64,000 bases of DNA from Kitasatospora gansuensis (GTDB lineage Bacteria; Actinomycetota; Actinomycetes; Streptomycetales; Streptomycetaceae). The stretch covers positions 682,001-746,000 of the forward strand of contig NZ_JACHJR010000001.1 of assembly GCF_014203705.1 (NCBI RefSeq). The letters are read 5' to 3'. A model generated the notes under the pieces. The model saw only the letters and a list, made by a program, of their open reading frames with translations. It ran no database searches and was not told the DNA's origin. Below are positions 35,507 to 44,254 of the stretch, in pieces; position 1 is the stretch's first letter; every line of letters begins with the position of its first letter. The position numbers and the translations under genes are program-made.

Positions 35507-36433
35507 TCAGGCGGGCTGCGGTCCGCGGTCACAGATCAGGGCGGCGACGGCGGCGACCGGGGGCCAGGTCCACTGACCGGCCCGGGCGAGCAGGAAGCTG
35601 CGGCGGGTGCCGGCCTGCGGGTCGAGGCGGCGGAAGGCCACGTCCGTACGGTCGCGCTCGATGCCGGACTCGGCCAGCAGCGCCACCCCCAGGCCCGCGC
35701 CGACCAGGCTGTTCACCAGGTGCAGGCTGTCCATCCGGTGCGGGATCCGGGGCACGAAACCGGCCATCGCGCACACCCGGTGCACCAGCTCGTCGTCGTC
35801 CGAGCCACGGGAGTTGGCGATCCAGCCGGTCTCGGCGAAGGCGGCGAGCTCCGACAGCGCGACCGGCCGGTCCGCGTCCTGGTGGCCGGCCGGTACGGCC
35901 AGGTACAGCGGCTGCTCCTCGAACAGCCGGGCGCTCAGTTCCGACGGCCACGGGTGCGGCACCAGGCTGTAGTCGTACACCACGCCGAGATCGGCCTCGC
36001 CGGACCGCAGCAGCTCGGCGGTGCCCTCCGGCTCGTGCTCGGACAGCTCCAGCTCCACCCGCGGATGGAGCCGCCGTAGTCGGGCCGCCATCGGCAGGAC
36101 GACCGGCTCCACCGCCGTGTAGAAGCTGGCCAGCCGCACCCGGCCGGCCGGGTCCGCGCCGCCGCGCAGCTCGGCCGTCGCCTCCTCCACCGCCGCCAGG
36201 ATCCCCACCGCGCGCTCCACCAGCCGCGCACCGGCGGGCGTCAGCCGCACCCGGCGGCCGACCGGCCGCAGCAGCGGCACGCCGACCTCCTGCTCCAGCA
36301 CCGCCATGTGTTTGGAGATCGCCGAGGTCCCGTACCCGGTGTGGTCGGCCACGGCCGCCATCGTGCCGAGCCGGTCCAGCTCGACCAGCAGGCGGAGCCG
36401 GGTGAGGTCAGGCAGTCGGCCGAAGGGTTCCAT
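35507..36433 (-). CDS. LysR-family transcriptional regulator
   Basis: A 308-residue LTTR. The wHTH (about 8-70) is LTRLRLLVELDRLGTMAAVA followed by GTSAISKHMAVLEQE; the effector domain from about 90 has the IANSRGSDDDELVHRV and VGAGLGVALLAE stretches. It is divergent from an EamA exporter gene, and the gap carries two GTCCACCAATA direct repeats (36443-36475) that are likely its binding sites. The likely function is control of that exporter. The open frame continues 47 residues upstream across these repeats, so ATG 36433 is preferred. Confidence 0.92.
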   Translation of the reverse strand: MEPFGRLPDLTRLRLLVELDRLGTMAAVADHTGYGTSAISKHMAVLEQEVGVPLLRPVGRRVRLTPAGARLVERAVGILAAVEEATAELRGGADPAGRVRLASFYTAVEPVVLPMAARLRRLHPRVELELSEHEPEGTAELLRSGEADLGVVYDYSLVPHPWPSELSARLFEEQPLYLAVPAGHQDADRPVALSELAAFAETGWIANSRGSDDDELVHRVCAMAGFVPRIPHRMDSLHLVNSLVGAGLGVALLAESGIERDRTDVAFRRLDPQAGTRRSFLLARAGQWTWPPVAAVAALICDRGPQPA

Positions 36434-36442
36434 GAGGCAATC

Positions 36443-36475
36443 GTCCACCAATAGTGGCTGATCGGTCCACCAATA
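36443..36475. promoter_or_regulatory. Direct-repeat operator between LysR and EamA genes
   Basis: GTCCACCAATA occurs at 36443-36453 and again at 36465-36475, exactly 22 bases apart (two helical turns), in the 83-base divergent gap. The repeats overlap the expected promoters of both genes. This is a likely LTTR binding region. Confidence 0.65.
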
Positions 36476-36516
36476 AACCGTGGACGGAAACAGCCGGCGG
36501 GAGATCAAATGGCCGG

Positions 36517-37419
36517 GTGACCGCATCGACCTCAACCTCGTCCCCCACCTCCACGCGCCAGGCCGTCGGGACACCCGTCCGGCGGCCGGTGCCCGGCGCG
36601 GTCCTCGTACTCGCCGCGATGGCCGTCCTGCACACCGGCAGCGCGCTCGCCACCGAACTCTTCGACTCCATCGGCCCGGCCGGCACCACCTGGCTGCGGA
36701 TCGCGTTCGCCGCGGTCGTCCTGCTCGCCTGGACCGGCCGCTCGCTCGGGCCCGCGCTGCGCGCCGCGTCCCGGCGGGACCTGATCGCCACCGCGCTGCT
36801 CGGCGCCGTCAGCGCCGCGCTGATGCTGCTGTTCTCCGAGGCGACCGCCCGCGTACCGCTCGGCACCGCCACCGCGCTCGAGTTCCTCGGCCCGCTCGCC
36901 GTCGCCGTCGCCGCCTCCAAGCGCCGCTCCGAACTCGGCTGGCTCGCGCTCGCCGCGGTCGGCGTCCTGCTGCTCACCTCGCCCTGGACCGGGGCGGTCA
37001 GCGGCGCCGGCGTCCTGTTCGGACTGGCCGCAGCCGCCTGCTGGGCGCTGTACGTGATCGGCACCGCCCACGTCGGCAGCCGGTTCACCGCCCGGCACGG
37101 CCTGGCCCTCTCGCTCACCGTCGCCGCCGTGGTCAGCGCACCGTTCGGCGCGCCGGCGGTCGCCGCCGACTTCGACTGGGGCGTGATCGCCGCCGCGGCG
37201 GGCATCGCGGTCCTGATGCCGCTGCTGCCCTTCCTGCTGGAGATGACGGCCCTTCAGCGGATCGGCAAGACCACCTACGGCACCCTGGTCGGCCTCGAAC
37301 CGGCCATCAGCCTGCTGGCCGGGCTCATCCTCATCTCCCAGATCCCGACCGCCGTCCAGGTCTGCGGCACCGTCCTGGTGGTCGCCGCCGGCATCGGCGC
37401 GGCCCGACGAACACGGTGA
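36517..37419 (+). CDS. EamA/RhaT-family exporter
   Basis: A 300-residue membrane protein with ten predicted helices in two EamA repeats. VLVLAAMAVLHTGSALATELFD (helix 1), the GPAGTTWLRIAFAA motif and SEATARVPLGTATALEFLGPL mark the drug/metabolite transporter superfamily, amino-acid or metabolite exporters of the RhtA type. GTG 36517 is taken as start because an upstream ATG at 36454 falls within the operator repeats; the ribosome site is weak (GGGAG, 14 bases upstream). Regulation by the divergent LysR is likely. The cargo is unknown. Confidence 0.85.
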   Translation: MTASTSTSSPTSTRQAVGTPVRRPVPGAVLVLAAMAVLHTGSALATELFDSIGPAGTTWLRIAFAAVVLLAWTGRSLGPALRAASRRDLIATALLGAVSAALMLLFSEATARVPLGTATALEFLGPLAVAVAASKRRSELGWLALAAVGVLLLTSPWTGAVSGAGVLFGLAAAACWALYVIGTAHVGSRFTARHGLALSLTVAAVVSAPFGAPAVAADFDWGVIAAAAGIAVLMPLLPFLLEMTALQRIGKTTYGTLVGLEPAISLLAGLILISQIPTAVQVCGTVLVVAAGIGAARRTR

Positions 37420-37426
37420 CGGCCCG

Positions 37427-38656
37427 TCAGACGCTACTCGGTACCGGCTCCGGCGCCGCCGCGCGCGGGAGCAGCAGGGGAGTCGCCAGCAGCAGCACGC
37501 CCGCCAGGCCGATCGCCGTACCCGGGCCGAGCAGGCCGCCCAGTACGCCCCAGAGGGCGGTGAGCAGTGCGGTGGCGGCCTTGGTCGTCACCGCCCAGGC
37601 GGACAGCGTGCGGGCGACCCGGTCGGTCGGGGTGCGCTCGAGGCGGTAGGTGGCGTGGACGGGGTTGAAGACCCCGCAGCAGAAGATCAGCCCGAGTTCG
37701 ACGCCCATCACCAGCAGCAGCCCTCCGCTGCCCGGCCCCACGAAGGCCAGGCCGACGGGCCAGAGCGCGCGCAGCGCCCCGGTCACGACCAGCACCCGGT
37801 ACTGTCCGAACCGGGTGACGAACCGTCGGGCCAGCCGCGAACCGAGCAGCCCGCCGATCGACGGCACGGCGAAGGCGAGGCCGTACTGCCACGGTGTGAA
37901 CCCGAGCCGGCCGAGCATCAGCACGGCCAGCAGCGGCTGAGTGGCCATCACCAGCCCGTTGAACAGCGCGGTGTTGAAGAACAGCGGACGCAGCGTCGGG
38001 TCGGCAAGGAGGTACCGCCAGCCGTCCAGCAGGTCCCCGGCCCGCAGCCGCGGGGCCTCCCGGCGCGCGGGCGGCGGCTCGTACCCGCGCGTCGCGCGCA
38101 GGCCCAGGGCCGAGAGCAGGTAGCTGACCGCGTCGGCCGCCACCGTCGCCACCGGGCCGAGGAGTCCGATCGCCGCGCCGCCCAGCGGCGGTCCGATGAT
38201 CGTGGTCGTCCAGGCCGTGGACTCGAACCGGGCGTTGGCGACGAGCAGGTCCTCGGCCGGCAGCAAGGTCTTCAGGTACGCGCCGGAGGCGGCCCGGAAG
38301 GTGATGTCGGCCGCCGCGACGACCACCAGGACCAGCAGGAGCTGGAGGAAGGTGAGCATGCCCAGCGCGAACCCGACCGGGATCGTCAGCAACGCCGCGC
38401 ACCGCACCAGGTCCATCGCGATCAGCACCGGCAGCTTGCGGCGGAACTCCACCCACGGACCGAGCGGCACCGCCACGGCCGCGCCCACCGCGGCCCCCAC
38501 GGAGGAGAGCGCGGCCACCTCGGCCGGTCCCGCGTGCAGCACCTGGATGGCGATCAGCGGGAACGCGCCGAAGGCCAGCCAGGTGCCAAGCGCACTGGTC
38601 CCGTACGCGCCCCAGAGCCACCCGAACCGCCGGCCCAGCCGGTGACCGCTCCTCAT
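37427..38656 (-). CDS. MFS transporter (enterobactin exporter EntS-like)
   Basis: A 409-residue major facilitator with 12 predicted helices: FGWLWGAYGTSALGTWLAFGA (helix 1), then GPWVEFRRKLPVLIAMDLVR (the loop 2-3 motif A region), and a long cytosolic loop near 195-220. The sequence style fits MFS_3/EntS-type exporters. GAGGGG seven bases before the ATG supports the start. It is divergent from a LysR gene; half-sites in the gap suggest regulation. It converges with the EamA gene with 7 bases between the stops. Confidence 0.88.
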   Translation of the reverse strand: MRSGHRLGRRFGWLWGAYGTSALGTWLAFGAFPLIAIQVLHAGPAEVAALSSVGAAVGAAVAVPLGPWVEFRRKLPVLIAMDLVRCAALLTIPVGFALGMLTFLQLLLVLVVVAAADITFRAASGAYLKTLLPAEDLLVANARFESTAWTTTIIGPPLGGAAIGLLGPVATVAADAVSYLLSALGLRATRGYEPPPARREAPRLRAGDLLDGWRYLLADPTLRPLFFNTALFNGLVMATQPLLAVLMLGRLGFTPWQYGLAFAVPSIGGLLGSRLARRFVTRFGQYRVLVVTGALRALWPVGLAFVGPGSGGLLLVMGVELGLIFCCGVFNPVHATYRLERTPTDRVARTLSAWAVTTKAATALLTALWGVLGGLLGPGTAIGLAGVLLLATPLLLPRAAAPEPVPSSV

Positions 38657-38736
38657 ACCGATGCCCCTCGCCGCTCACCCGCACAACCGATCCGCGATCG
38701 GCAGCAAGCAAAGCGAGTGCCCTCACCTGGGGTCAA

Positions 38737-38772
38737 ACAACCTCGGAGCCATCAGCTACAACCAACGGTTGT
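38737..38772. promoter_or_regulatory. Operator half-sites between MFS and LysR genes
   Basis: A perfect inverted repeat ACAACC-AAC-GGTTGT lies at 38758-38772, 17 bases before the LysR start. A third half-site ACAACC lies at 38737-38742, 21 bases upstream of the first arm. This spacing is typical of LysR regulatory and activation sites in a divergent promoter. Confidence 0.65.
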
Positions 38773-38789
38773 TCCCCTAGGGTGTCGGC

Positions 38790-39722
38790 ATGGATCTCGA
38801 CACCGTCCGGACCTTCGTCGCCGTCGCCGACGCGGGGCAGTTCCAGCAGGCCGCCGCCGAGCTGACGGTCACCCAGCAGGCCGTCTCCAAGCGCGTCGCC
38901 GCGCTGGAGCGCACCCTCGGCGTGCGGCTGTTCACCCGCACCCCGCGCGGCGCCGGGCTCACCATCGACGGGCAGGCGTTCCTGCCCCACGCCCGCGAGC
39001 TGCTGCGCGTCGCCGAGCGCGCGGTCGCGTCCGTGCGCACCGGCCGGCGTCCGCTGCGGGTCGACGTGATCGCCTCGCGCGTCGCGCCGTCGGGACTGCT
39101 GCGCGGCTTCCATCGCGCGTACCCCGACATCGAGCTCGACGTGGTGATGCTGTTCGACGTCGAGACGGCCGTCGCCGCCATCCGGTCCGGTGAGATCGAC
39201 GCGTCCTTCCGTGCCGTCGGCGTGCCGGGACGGCCCCTGCCCGAGGACATCGAGTCCGTCCGGGTGCTCGACGAACCGCTCCAGCTCCTCACCGGCCCCG
39301 CCCATGCGCTGGCGGGCGCCCGGTCGGTGCCCCTGGCTCAGCTCGCCGGGCACCGGATCTGGATGCCCGGCATCGTCCCCGGGACCGAGTGGGCCGCCTA
39401 CTACGACGACCTGGTCGCCGAGTTCGGCCTCACCATCGAGGCGACCGGCCCCAACTTCGGCTCCGACGCCCTCCTCGACACCATCGCCGACACCCCGGCC
39501 CTGGCCACCTTCATGGGCGAGCACACCCGGCTGGTCTGGCCCGCCGGCCACGGCCTGCGCCGCATCACGGTGACCGACCCGACCCCCGTCTACCCGCACT
39601 CGCTGCTCTGGCACCGCGACAACCCCCACCCGGCGCTGACCACCCTCCGCACCCATCTCACCGCCCCGGCGAACGGCCACGACGTCCCCGGAACCTGGAC
39701 GCCGGGCTGGGTCGCCCCGTAG
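38790..39722 (+). CDS. LysR-family transcriptional regulator
   Basis: A 310-residue LTTR. The wHTH MDLDTVRTFVAVADAGQFQQ followed by LTVTQQAVSKRVAALER is canonical; the effector domain starts near residue 90 (RPLRVDVIASRVAPSG). It is divergent from the MFS exporter across a 133-base gap carrying ACAACC/GGTTGT sites, one immediately upstream of its own start. Control of the exporter and of itself is the expected role; the ligand is unknown. Confidence 0.93.
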   Translation: MDLDTVRTFVAVADAGQFQQAAAELTVTQQAVSKRVAALERTLGVRLFTRTPRGAGLTIDGQAFLPHARELLRVAERAVASVRTGRRPLRVDVIASRVAPSGLLRGFHRAYPDIELDVVMLFDVETAVAAIRSGEIDASFRAVGVPGRPLPEDIESVRVLDEPLQLLTGPAHALAGARSVPLAQLAGHRIWMPGIVPGTEWAAYYDDLVAEFGLTIEATGPNFGSDALLDTIADTPALATFMGEHTRLVWPAGHGLRRITVTDPTPVYPHSLLWHRDNPHPALTTLRTHLTAPANGHDVPGTWTPGWVAP

Positions 39723-39733
39723 CCGATCCCCCG

Positions 39734-40975
39734 TCAGGCCGGCAGCCGCTCCTCGAACCACGCCGCCACCTGGGGCAGCGCGAGCCGCCGCGAGGGCGAG
39801 TGCTCGACCGTGCCGACGTCCGTCAGGGTCACCTGCGCGCCGTGCTCGGTCAGCGCCTGTGCGCAGTGCTGCGCATTGGACAGGGCCACGTCGCGGTCGC
39901 CGCTCGCCGCGTACACCCGGACCGGCACGCGCGGCGCCCAGTCGCAGCTGGAGTCGCTCGCCTCGAAGGCGGCGAGCAGGCCGCCGGTGGGGTGCAGCGC
40001 CCAGTCGATGCCGTGCGGGGTGAGCAGCTGCTGCGGGGTGTCCGGCAGGCTCTGGAGGATCTCGCTGTCCGAGTGGGTGCCGTCGAACAGGGCCTCCACG
40101 GCCTGGTCGTACGGGGCCTGGAAGAGTTCTGACGGTGTGTCGTACAGGTGGTGCAGCCGGTTCATCGCGGTGAGCCAGTACGCGAAGTAGTAGACGGCGA
40201 CCTTGGGGTGCAGCGTGCCGTCCAGACCGGCCGGCGCCTCCGCGTCCCGGGTGGCGTACGGGCCGCTCACCGGTGCCAGTGAGCCGAGCCGGAAGTGCCG
40301 GTCGGCGCCGGACTGCAGGGCCCGGCCGAGCGCCATCGCGGCCGGACCGCCCTGGGAGAACCCGGTGACCTGCACGCGCGGGTCGAGCCGGTGGCCCTGA
40401 CTGTGCGCCACCGACCGGGCGGCCCGCAGCAGGTCGACCGACGCCGTGACCTCGGAGGCCAGGTCGCCGTACGGGTGCGGACCCGGGCCGAGCCCGAGGC
40501 CCAGGTAGTCCGGGGCGGCCACGGCGTACCCCGCGGCCGCGAACAGCGCCGAGTCCCCGTGTACCGCCGGGTTGACGGAGGGTGCCTGGGCCCGGGCCGC
40601 CATGGTCCCGTGCTCGTACACCACCACCCGCAGGTCGTCCCGGCCCCGCTCCGGCAGGCTGACCAGGCCACTCGCGGTGGTGAGGCGGCCGTGCTCGTCC
40701 GGGGTGCGGTAGACCACCCGGTAGTGCGTCACCCCGTAGCGCGCAGCCCGGGCCGGGTAACCCCTCCCGGCCGCCTGGTCGGCGGCGGCCTGCGGGGAGA
40801 GCTGCTCGACGGTCTCGACCGATACCAGGGTGCCGCGCCAATTCCCGGGCGCGGTCGATTCGTTGTCCCCGGGAGCGGCCAGGGCCGGACCGGTGGCGGC
40901 GGCCAGGACCGTCACCAGAGCGGCGCCGGTGGCGGCAAGTCGGCGTGTTTTCAGGCTGGTTGCATTGGTCTTCAT
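39734..40975 (-). CDS. Secreted lipase/esterase (alpha/beta hydrolase)
   Basis: A 413-residue exported serine hydrolase. The signal peptide MKTNATSLKTRRLAATGAAL ends near ALA. Features of the secretory-lipase type are VVYEHGTMAARAQAPS (oxyanion region), PDYLGLGLGPGPHPYGD, the nucleophile elbow GFSQGG, and the late YAASGDRDVA and VGTVEHSPSRRL segments providing Asp and His. It is convergent with the LysR gene, with 11 bases between. ATG 40975 was chosen; a GTG three codons earlier (40984) is also possible. The substrate may be a lipid or other ester. Confidence 0.85.
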   Translation of the reverse strand: MKTNATSLKTRRLAATGAALVTVLAAATGPALAAPGDNESTAPGNWRGTLVSVETVEQLSPQAAADQAAGRGYPARAARYGVTHYRVVYRTPDEHGRLTTASGLVSLPERGRDDLRVVVYEHGTMAARAQAPSVNPAVHGDSALFAAAGYAVAAPDYLGLGLGPGPHPYGDLASEVTASVDLLRAARSVAHSQGHRLDPRVQVTGFSQGGPAAMALGRALQSGADRHFRLGSLAPVSGPYATRDAEAPAGLDGTLHPKVAVYYFAYWLTAMNRLHHLYDTPSELFQAPYDQAVEALFDGTHSDSEILQSLPDTPQQLLTPHGIDWALHPTGGLLAAFEASDSSCDWAPRVPVRVYAASGDRDVALSNAQHCAQALTEHGAQVTLTDVGTVEHSPSRRLALPQVAAWFEERLPA

Positions 40976-41166
40976 GGGAACCACCCTGCCCCGACGGCCT
41001 CCTGATGATCAATCAGGGACCACCCTGGCCCACCCCTGAGCCGCCTCCTCCGCCCGGCGGACGACGACATCGAGCCCGCCCGCTCAGATCCCGCCTGCGG
41101 ACCCGTACCGACCACGGTGTTAGCATCCGCCGAGTCCGAACGGAAGATCGAAAAGGCGAGGCCCCC

Positions 41167-41658
41167 ATGCAGGACAGTGGCACGAGAGCCGCGCGGCGCC
41201 GCAAGCTCACCATCGGTGCGGCAGGCGGGCTGTGCCTGGTGGCGCTCGCCGGTGGCGCCGGGCTGCTCCTGTCGAACTCGCACCACTCCGCACCGACCGG
41301 CGCCGGGAGCGCCCCAAGCCCCTCGGCCACTCCCACACCGGGTGAGCCGGCCCCGGCGAGTCCCACGCCGTCCGTACTCGTAGTGTCGGCTGACAGCCCA
41401 TCACCCTCGGAGACAGCACCAGCGAGCAGCAGCCCGGCCGTCGCCCCGAGCACGACACCGCCCGCCGCCACCAGAACGGCCGCCCCTCGGCCATCCGCGA
41501 AGCCGGCCACCAAGCTGCAGACCAGCATCCCGCCGCGACCGGCCCTCACCCTCCCGGTGCCACCGACGTCCTGCCCGCCGTGGCAGATGGCCTCCTGGGA
41601 CGGCTGCCACCCGCTGGGCCCGGTCGTCACGATGCCGTACCCGTCCCCTTCACGCTGA
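41167..41658 (+). CDS. Membrane-anchored Ser/Pro/Thr-rich hypothetical protein
   Basis: A 163-residue protein. After a basic N-terminus (RRRKL), one helix (TIGAAGGLCLVALAGGAGLLL, about 14-34) anchors or exports it. The rest is a low-complexity Ser/Pro/Thr/Ala extracellular segment (about 40-140) and a short Cys-containing end (SCPPWQMASWDGC) that could form a disulfide. No family recognised. A GAGG five bases before the ATG supports the start. It is divergent from the lipase gene. Confidence 0.65.
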   Translation: MQDSGTRAARRRKLTIGAAGGLCLVALAGGAGLLLSNSHHSAPTGAGSAPSPSATPTPGEPAPASPTPSVLVVSADSPSPSETAPASSSPAVAPSTTPPAATRTAAPRPSAKPATKLQTSIPPRPALTLPVPPTSCPPWQMASWDGCHPLGPVVTMPYPSPSR

Positions 41659-41675
41659 GCGCTCGGACGGCCGCT

Positions 41676-42149
41676 TCACAGGCTGCATCGTCCGGAGGGT
41701 AGGCCGAAGAGCCAGTGCTGCCCATCCGGTGCGGGTGGCAAGGTACCGGCGATCAACTGCGCCATCGCCTCGCCCAGTTCGACCAGCGGGGCGGCAGCGA
41801 TGTGCCCGGCACCGCGCACGTGAAGGGTCAATCCGTCCAGGACATCCCAGCCGGCCACCTCGCCGGAGCTGACCCCACCCCGTGCGGTCAGCCGCGAGCC
41901 GGCCTGCTGGACCCAGGACAGCAGCTCCGTCCGCTGGTCGGCGCCGAACTCGTCCAGCACCACCGCGAAGTCGCTCGCGAGCGCGGCGTTGACGCGCATC
42001 CGCTGGATCAGCTCACTCCGCCAGGAGGGCTGATCGTCCTCAGCTGATGCCTCGGCAACCTCGATCGCTTCGGCGAAGAGGACCCCGAGAGCGACGTCGT
42101 AGGCCAAGAACTGCTCGTCACCGAAGCAGACAACCGTCGTACTGCTCAT
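41676..42149 (-). CDS. Hypothetical protein
   Basis: A 157-residue soluble protein starting MSSTTVVCFGDEQFLAYDVAL. It is mixed alpha/beta, with an acidic central region (AEASAEDDQPSWRSELIQRM) and a C-terminal LFGLPSGRCSL. No family recognised. GAGGAG eight bases before ATG 42149 supports this start over the longer open frame. It shares strand with the next unknown gene 94 bases upstream and may be cotranscribed. Confidence 0.65.
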   Translation of the reverse strand: MSSTTVVCFGDEQFLAYDVALGVLFAEAIEVAEASAEDDQPSWRSELIQRMRVNAALASDFAVVLDEFGADQRTELLSWVQQAGSRLTARGGVSSGEVAGWDVLDGLTLHVRGAGHIAAAPLVELGEAMAQLIAGTLPPAPDGQHWLFGLPSGRCSL

Positions 42150-42243
42150 TCCGTCTGCTCCTCGGCGGCCGGCGAGTATTCGGTCCGAGATTTCCAGCCC
42201 GCCGCCACCGAGGGCAAACCCATTGTTCAGCGACCCCACCTCA

Positions 42244-42717
42244 CTACCGGAGCGGTCCGCACTCATCGATCAACACGGTCGGCGCCGACAGGAACACGTC
42301 GGCGTCAGCAGGGCCGTAGGCGACGTTGAACGTATCCAGCCAGTACGACCAGTCCCGGATCCCCGCCGCACTGCTGAAGCGGTAGTTCAGCTGCCACCGG
42401 ACCCACTGCTGCGGAAGGAGACGCACAGCCGGAGGCCTGCGAGGCCGAGGCGGCAGGCCGAACAACGGATCCACCCGGGGCAGCACGCGCAGCCGGCCGT
42501 CAGCTTCGCGGAGGCCGAGGGCGACACCGCGCAGCGCCTCCCAGCTCTCGCACGGCTGGAAACCACCCTCCTCCCGCATGCGTACGACGTGCACAGCCGA
42601 CACCCGGTCCTTCGGCACGACGAAGCCGGCCGGGGCCGCGTTCCTGCGTGCAGCTGCTTCCCCACCCCGGGACTGCTTCGTCCAGGACGTTCTGACCCAC
42701 TGAACCGTGATCTCCAA
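42244..42717 (-). CDS. Hypothetical protein (TTG start)
   Basis: A 157-residue basic protein rich in Arg and Trp (WVRWQLNYRFS, RDWSYWLDTFNVAYG). No family recognised. The start is TTG, supported by GGAGG eight bases upstream; there is no other in-frame start nearby. The Trp/Tyr-rich C-terminal half looks like a genuine folded domain. It is upstream of the 41676 gene on the same strand and divergent from the DUF2278 gene. Confidence 0.6.
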   Translation of the reverse strand: MEITVQWVRTSWTKQSRGGEAAARRNAAPAGFVVPKDRVSAVHVVRMREEGGFQPCESWEALRGVALGLREADGRLRVLPRVDPLFGLPPRPRRPPAVRLLPQQWVRWQLNYRFSSAAGIRDWSYWLDTFNVAYGPADADVFLSAPTVLIDECGPLR

Positions 42718-42815
42718 AGTACCGACCTCCGCGCCGAGGCTAGCGTGGGTCCGCCACCTGGAACGTCGGCCCCCGATCAGCTGCGGGGCGGCCGGGTCGG
42801 GCGGAGAGTGGAGGT

Positions 42816-43589
42816 ATGGCTCTTCCGAACTACGGGGTCGCGATCGGTACCTTGCACGACTTCACCCGCGACCCGATACATGACTTCGGCCAGTGGTACC
42901 ACGGGCACCTGTTCCTGGACACGCCCGTCGGTGTCTACCAGTCCGCGCTCGACGTGGATGCGCCCGGCAGTGTGGGGGTCAGCTACCGCTTGGTGGACGA
43001 CCTGCGCAGTGCCGACATCGCCGCGCTCCGGGTCCGGCCGGACGGCTTCCATCACTTGCCCTCCTCGCCCACCTCCGGCGCGCTCGACTACGTCCGGAGC
43101 CCGCTGCTGCGCAACCGTCTCTGGTTCGAGTGGCTGGCCGCCGTGACCGACCGGGCCCACCAGGTGATCGCCCCGCATCCGCCGGGCAGCCCGATGTTCG
43201 GCCCCGATCTGGCCGACCGCCTGGCCACGTCGGTGCAGGGGCTGCGCCGCCGGATCACCGGGCTCGGGGGGCTCGACTGGGCCCGCCCGCACCTGCGGTT
43301 CTTCCCGTGGATCGCCAGTGACGGCGACAACGCCCTGGACGTGCTGGTCCCGCACCTCGAGGCCGCCTCCCGGATCTACGTGTTCGGGCAGAGCTTCACC
43401 ACCGGACTCGGCGTACACGACGTCCACCTCAACCAGGGTGACCCGGTGGGCAGTCAGTGGTACGTCACCAACGGCATCTGGCAGGACGGCGCGGTGATGT
43501 GCGAGCGCCCCGACGGCCAAGTGGTGGTCTGGCAGATCAAGTTCAACACCCAGACCCTCCACACCGACGATGCCGGGCATCCCCGCTGA
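42816..43589 (+). CDS. DUF2278 (YukJ-like) family protein
   Basis: A 257-residue DUF2278 protein. It begins MALPNYGVAIGTLHDFTRD, contains ALDYVRSPLL, and ends with GVHDVHLNQGDPVGSQWYV, NGIWQDGAVM and LHTDDAGHPR, which are the characteristic conserved C-terminal motifs (HDVHxNQG, WQDG, HTDD). Their function is unknown; the conserved His and Asp residues suggest metal binding. It ends 6 bases before the convergent TetR gene. Confidence 0.85.
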   Translation: MALPNYGVAIGTLHDFTRDPIHDFGQWYHGHLFLDTPVGVYQSALDVDAPGSVGVSYRLVDDLRSADIAALRVRPDGFHHLPSSPTSGALDYVRSPLLRNRLWFEWLAAVTDRAHQVIAPHPPGSPMFGPDLADRLATSVQGLRRRITGLGGLDWARPHLRFFPWIASDGDNALDVLVPHLEAASRIYVFGQSFTTGLGVHDVHLNQGDPVGSQWYVTNGIWQDGAVMCERPDGQVVVWQIKFNTQTLHTDDAGHPR

Positions 43590-43595
43590 CCGGCG

Positions 43596-44156
43596 CTACC
43601 GCAGCAGCCACTTCCTGGTCAGTTCCATGACCTCCGCCCGGCTGAGGCTGCCGTGGTCGGCGGCGATGAAGTGGTAGCCGACCCGCAGCGAGAAGCTGAT
43701 CATGCAGCGGACCTCGACGTCCTCCGGGTCGGGGCAGAAAGAGCCGTACAGCGAGCGCAGGTACGCCATCCGCCGGTTGTCGACGCGGCGGAGCCGCTCC
43801 GCCACCGCCTCGTCACGCCGGGCCCAGTCGCGGATCGCCAGGTCGGCCGCGACGCTCGTGGTCGGCCCGCCGCCGGACGCGGCGATCGCGAACAGCCGCT
43901 CCAGCCTGGCCCTGGCATCCCCGCCGCCGCTCTCGACCTGCGCGATCACCGCCTCGGTGACCTCGCGCTCCCAGGTGTCGAGCATCTCGGTGAGCAGCGC
44001 GTCCCGGTTGCCGAAGTACCCGTAGAAGCCGCCCTTGCTGACGCCGAGCGCCTGCGCCAACGGCTCGATCCGGACGGCCTCGGGGCCGCCGGCGGCGAGC
44101 GCCCGCAGCCCCTCCTCGATCCACTTGCCGCGTGGAGTGCGGATCGTCGCGCCCAT
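43596..44156 (-). CDS. TetR-family transcriptional regulator
   Basis: A 186-residue repressor. The HTH (about 10-55) includes IEEGLRALAAGGPEAVRIEP followed by ALGVSKGGFYGYFGNRDALL; the C-terminal helical ligand domain follows. It is divergent from a DUF2867 gene. The gap carries a perfect 11-bp-arm palindrome and a second degenerate copy that are almost certainly its operators. Ligand unknown. ATG 44156 is chosen; the longer open frame runs across the operators. Confidence 0.92.
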   Translation of the reverse strand: MGATIRTPRGKWIEEGLRALAAGGPEAVRIEPLAQALGVSKGGFYGYFGNRDALLTEMLDTWEREVTEAVIAQVESGGGDARARLERLFAIAASGGGPTTSVAADLAIRDWARRDEAVAERLRRVDNRRMAYLRSLYGSFCPDPEDVEVRCMISFSLRVGYHFIAADHGSLSRAEVMELTRKWLLR

Positions 44157-44184
44157 GGTGTGTCGTCGTCCCTCACGCCCGGTC

Positions 44185-44243
44185 GATCTGTACGGAGCCG
44201 TACAGATCGGTGCTAGCCTCCATCTATACGGCATCGTACAGAT
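44185..44243. promoter_or_regulatory. Twin TetR-type operators
   Basis: Site 1 is a perfect palindrome, GATCTGTACGG-AG-CCGTACAGATC (44185-44208). Site 2, ATCTATACGG-CA-TCGTACAGAT (44222-44243), is a degenerate copy with its centre 36 bases away. Site 2 ends 11 bases before the DUF2867 start. This suggests cooperative repression of both divergent genes. Confidence 0.85.
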
Positions 44244-44254
44244 AGGGGCCACTC

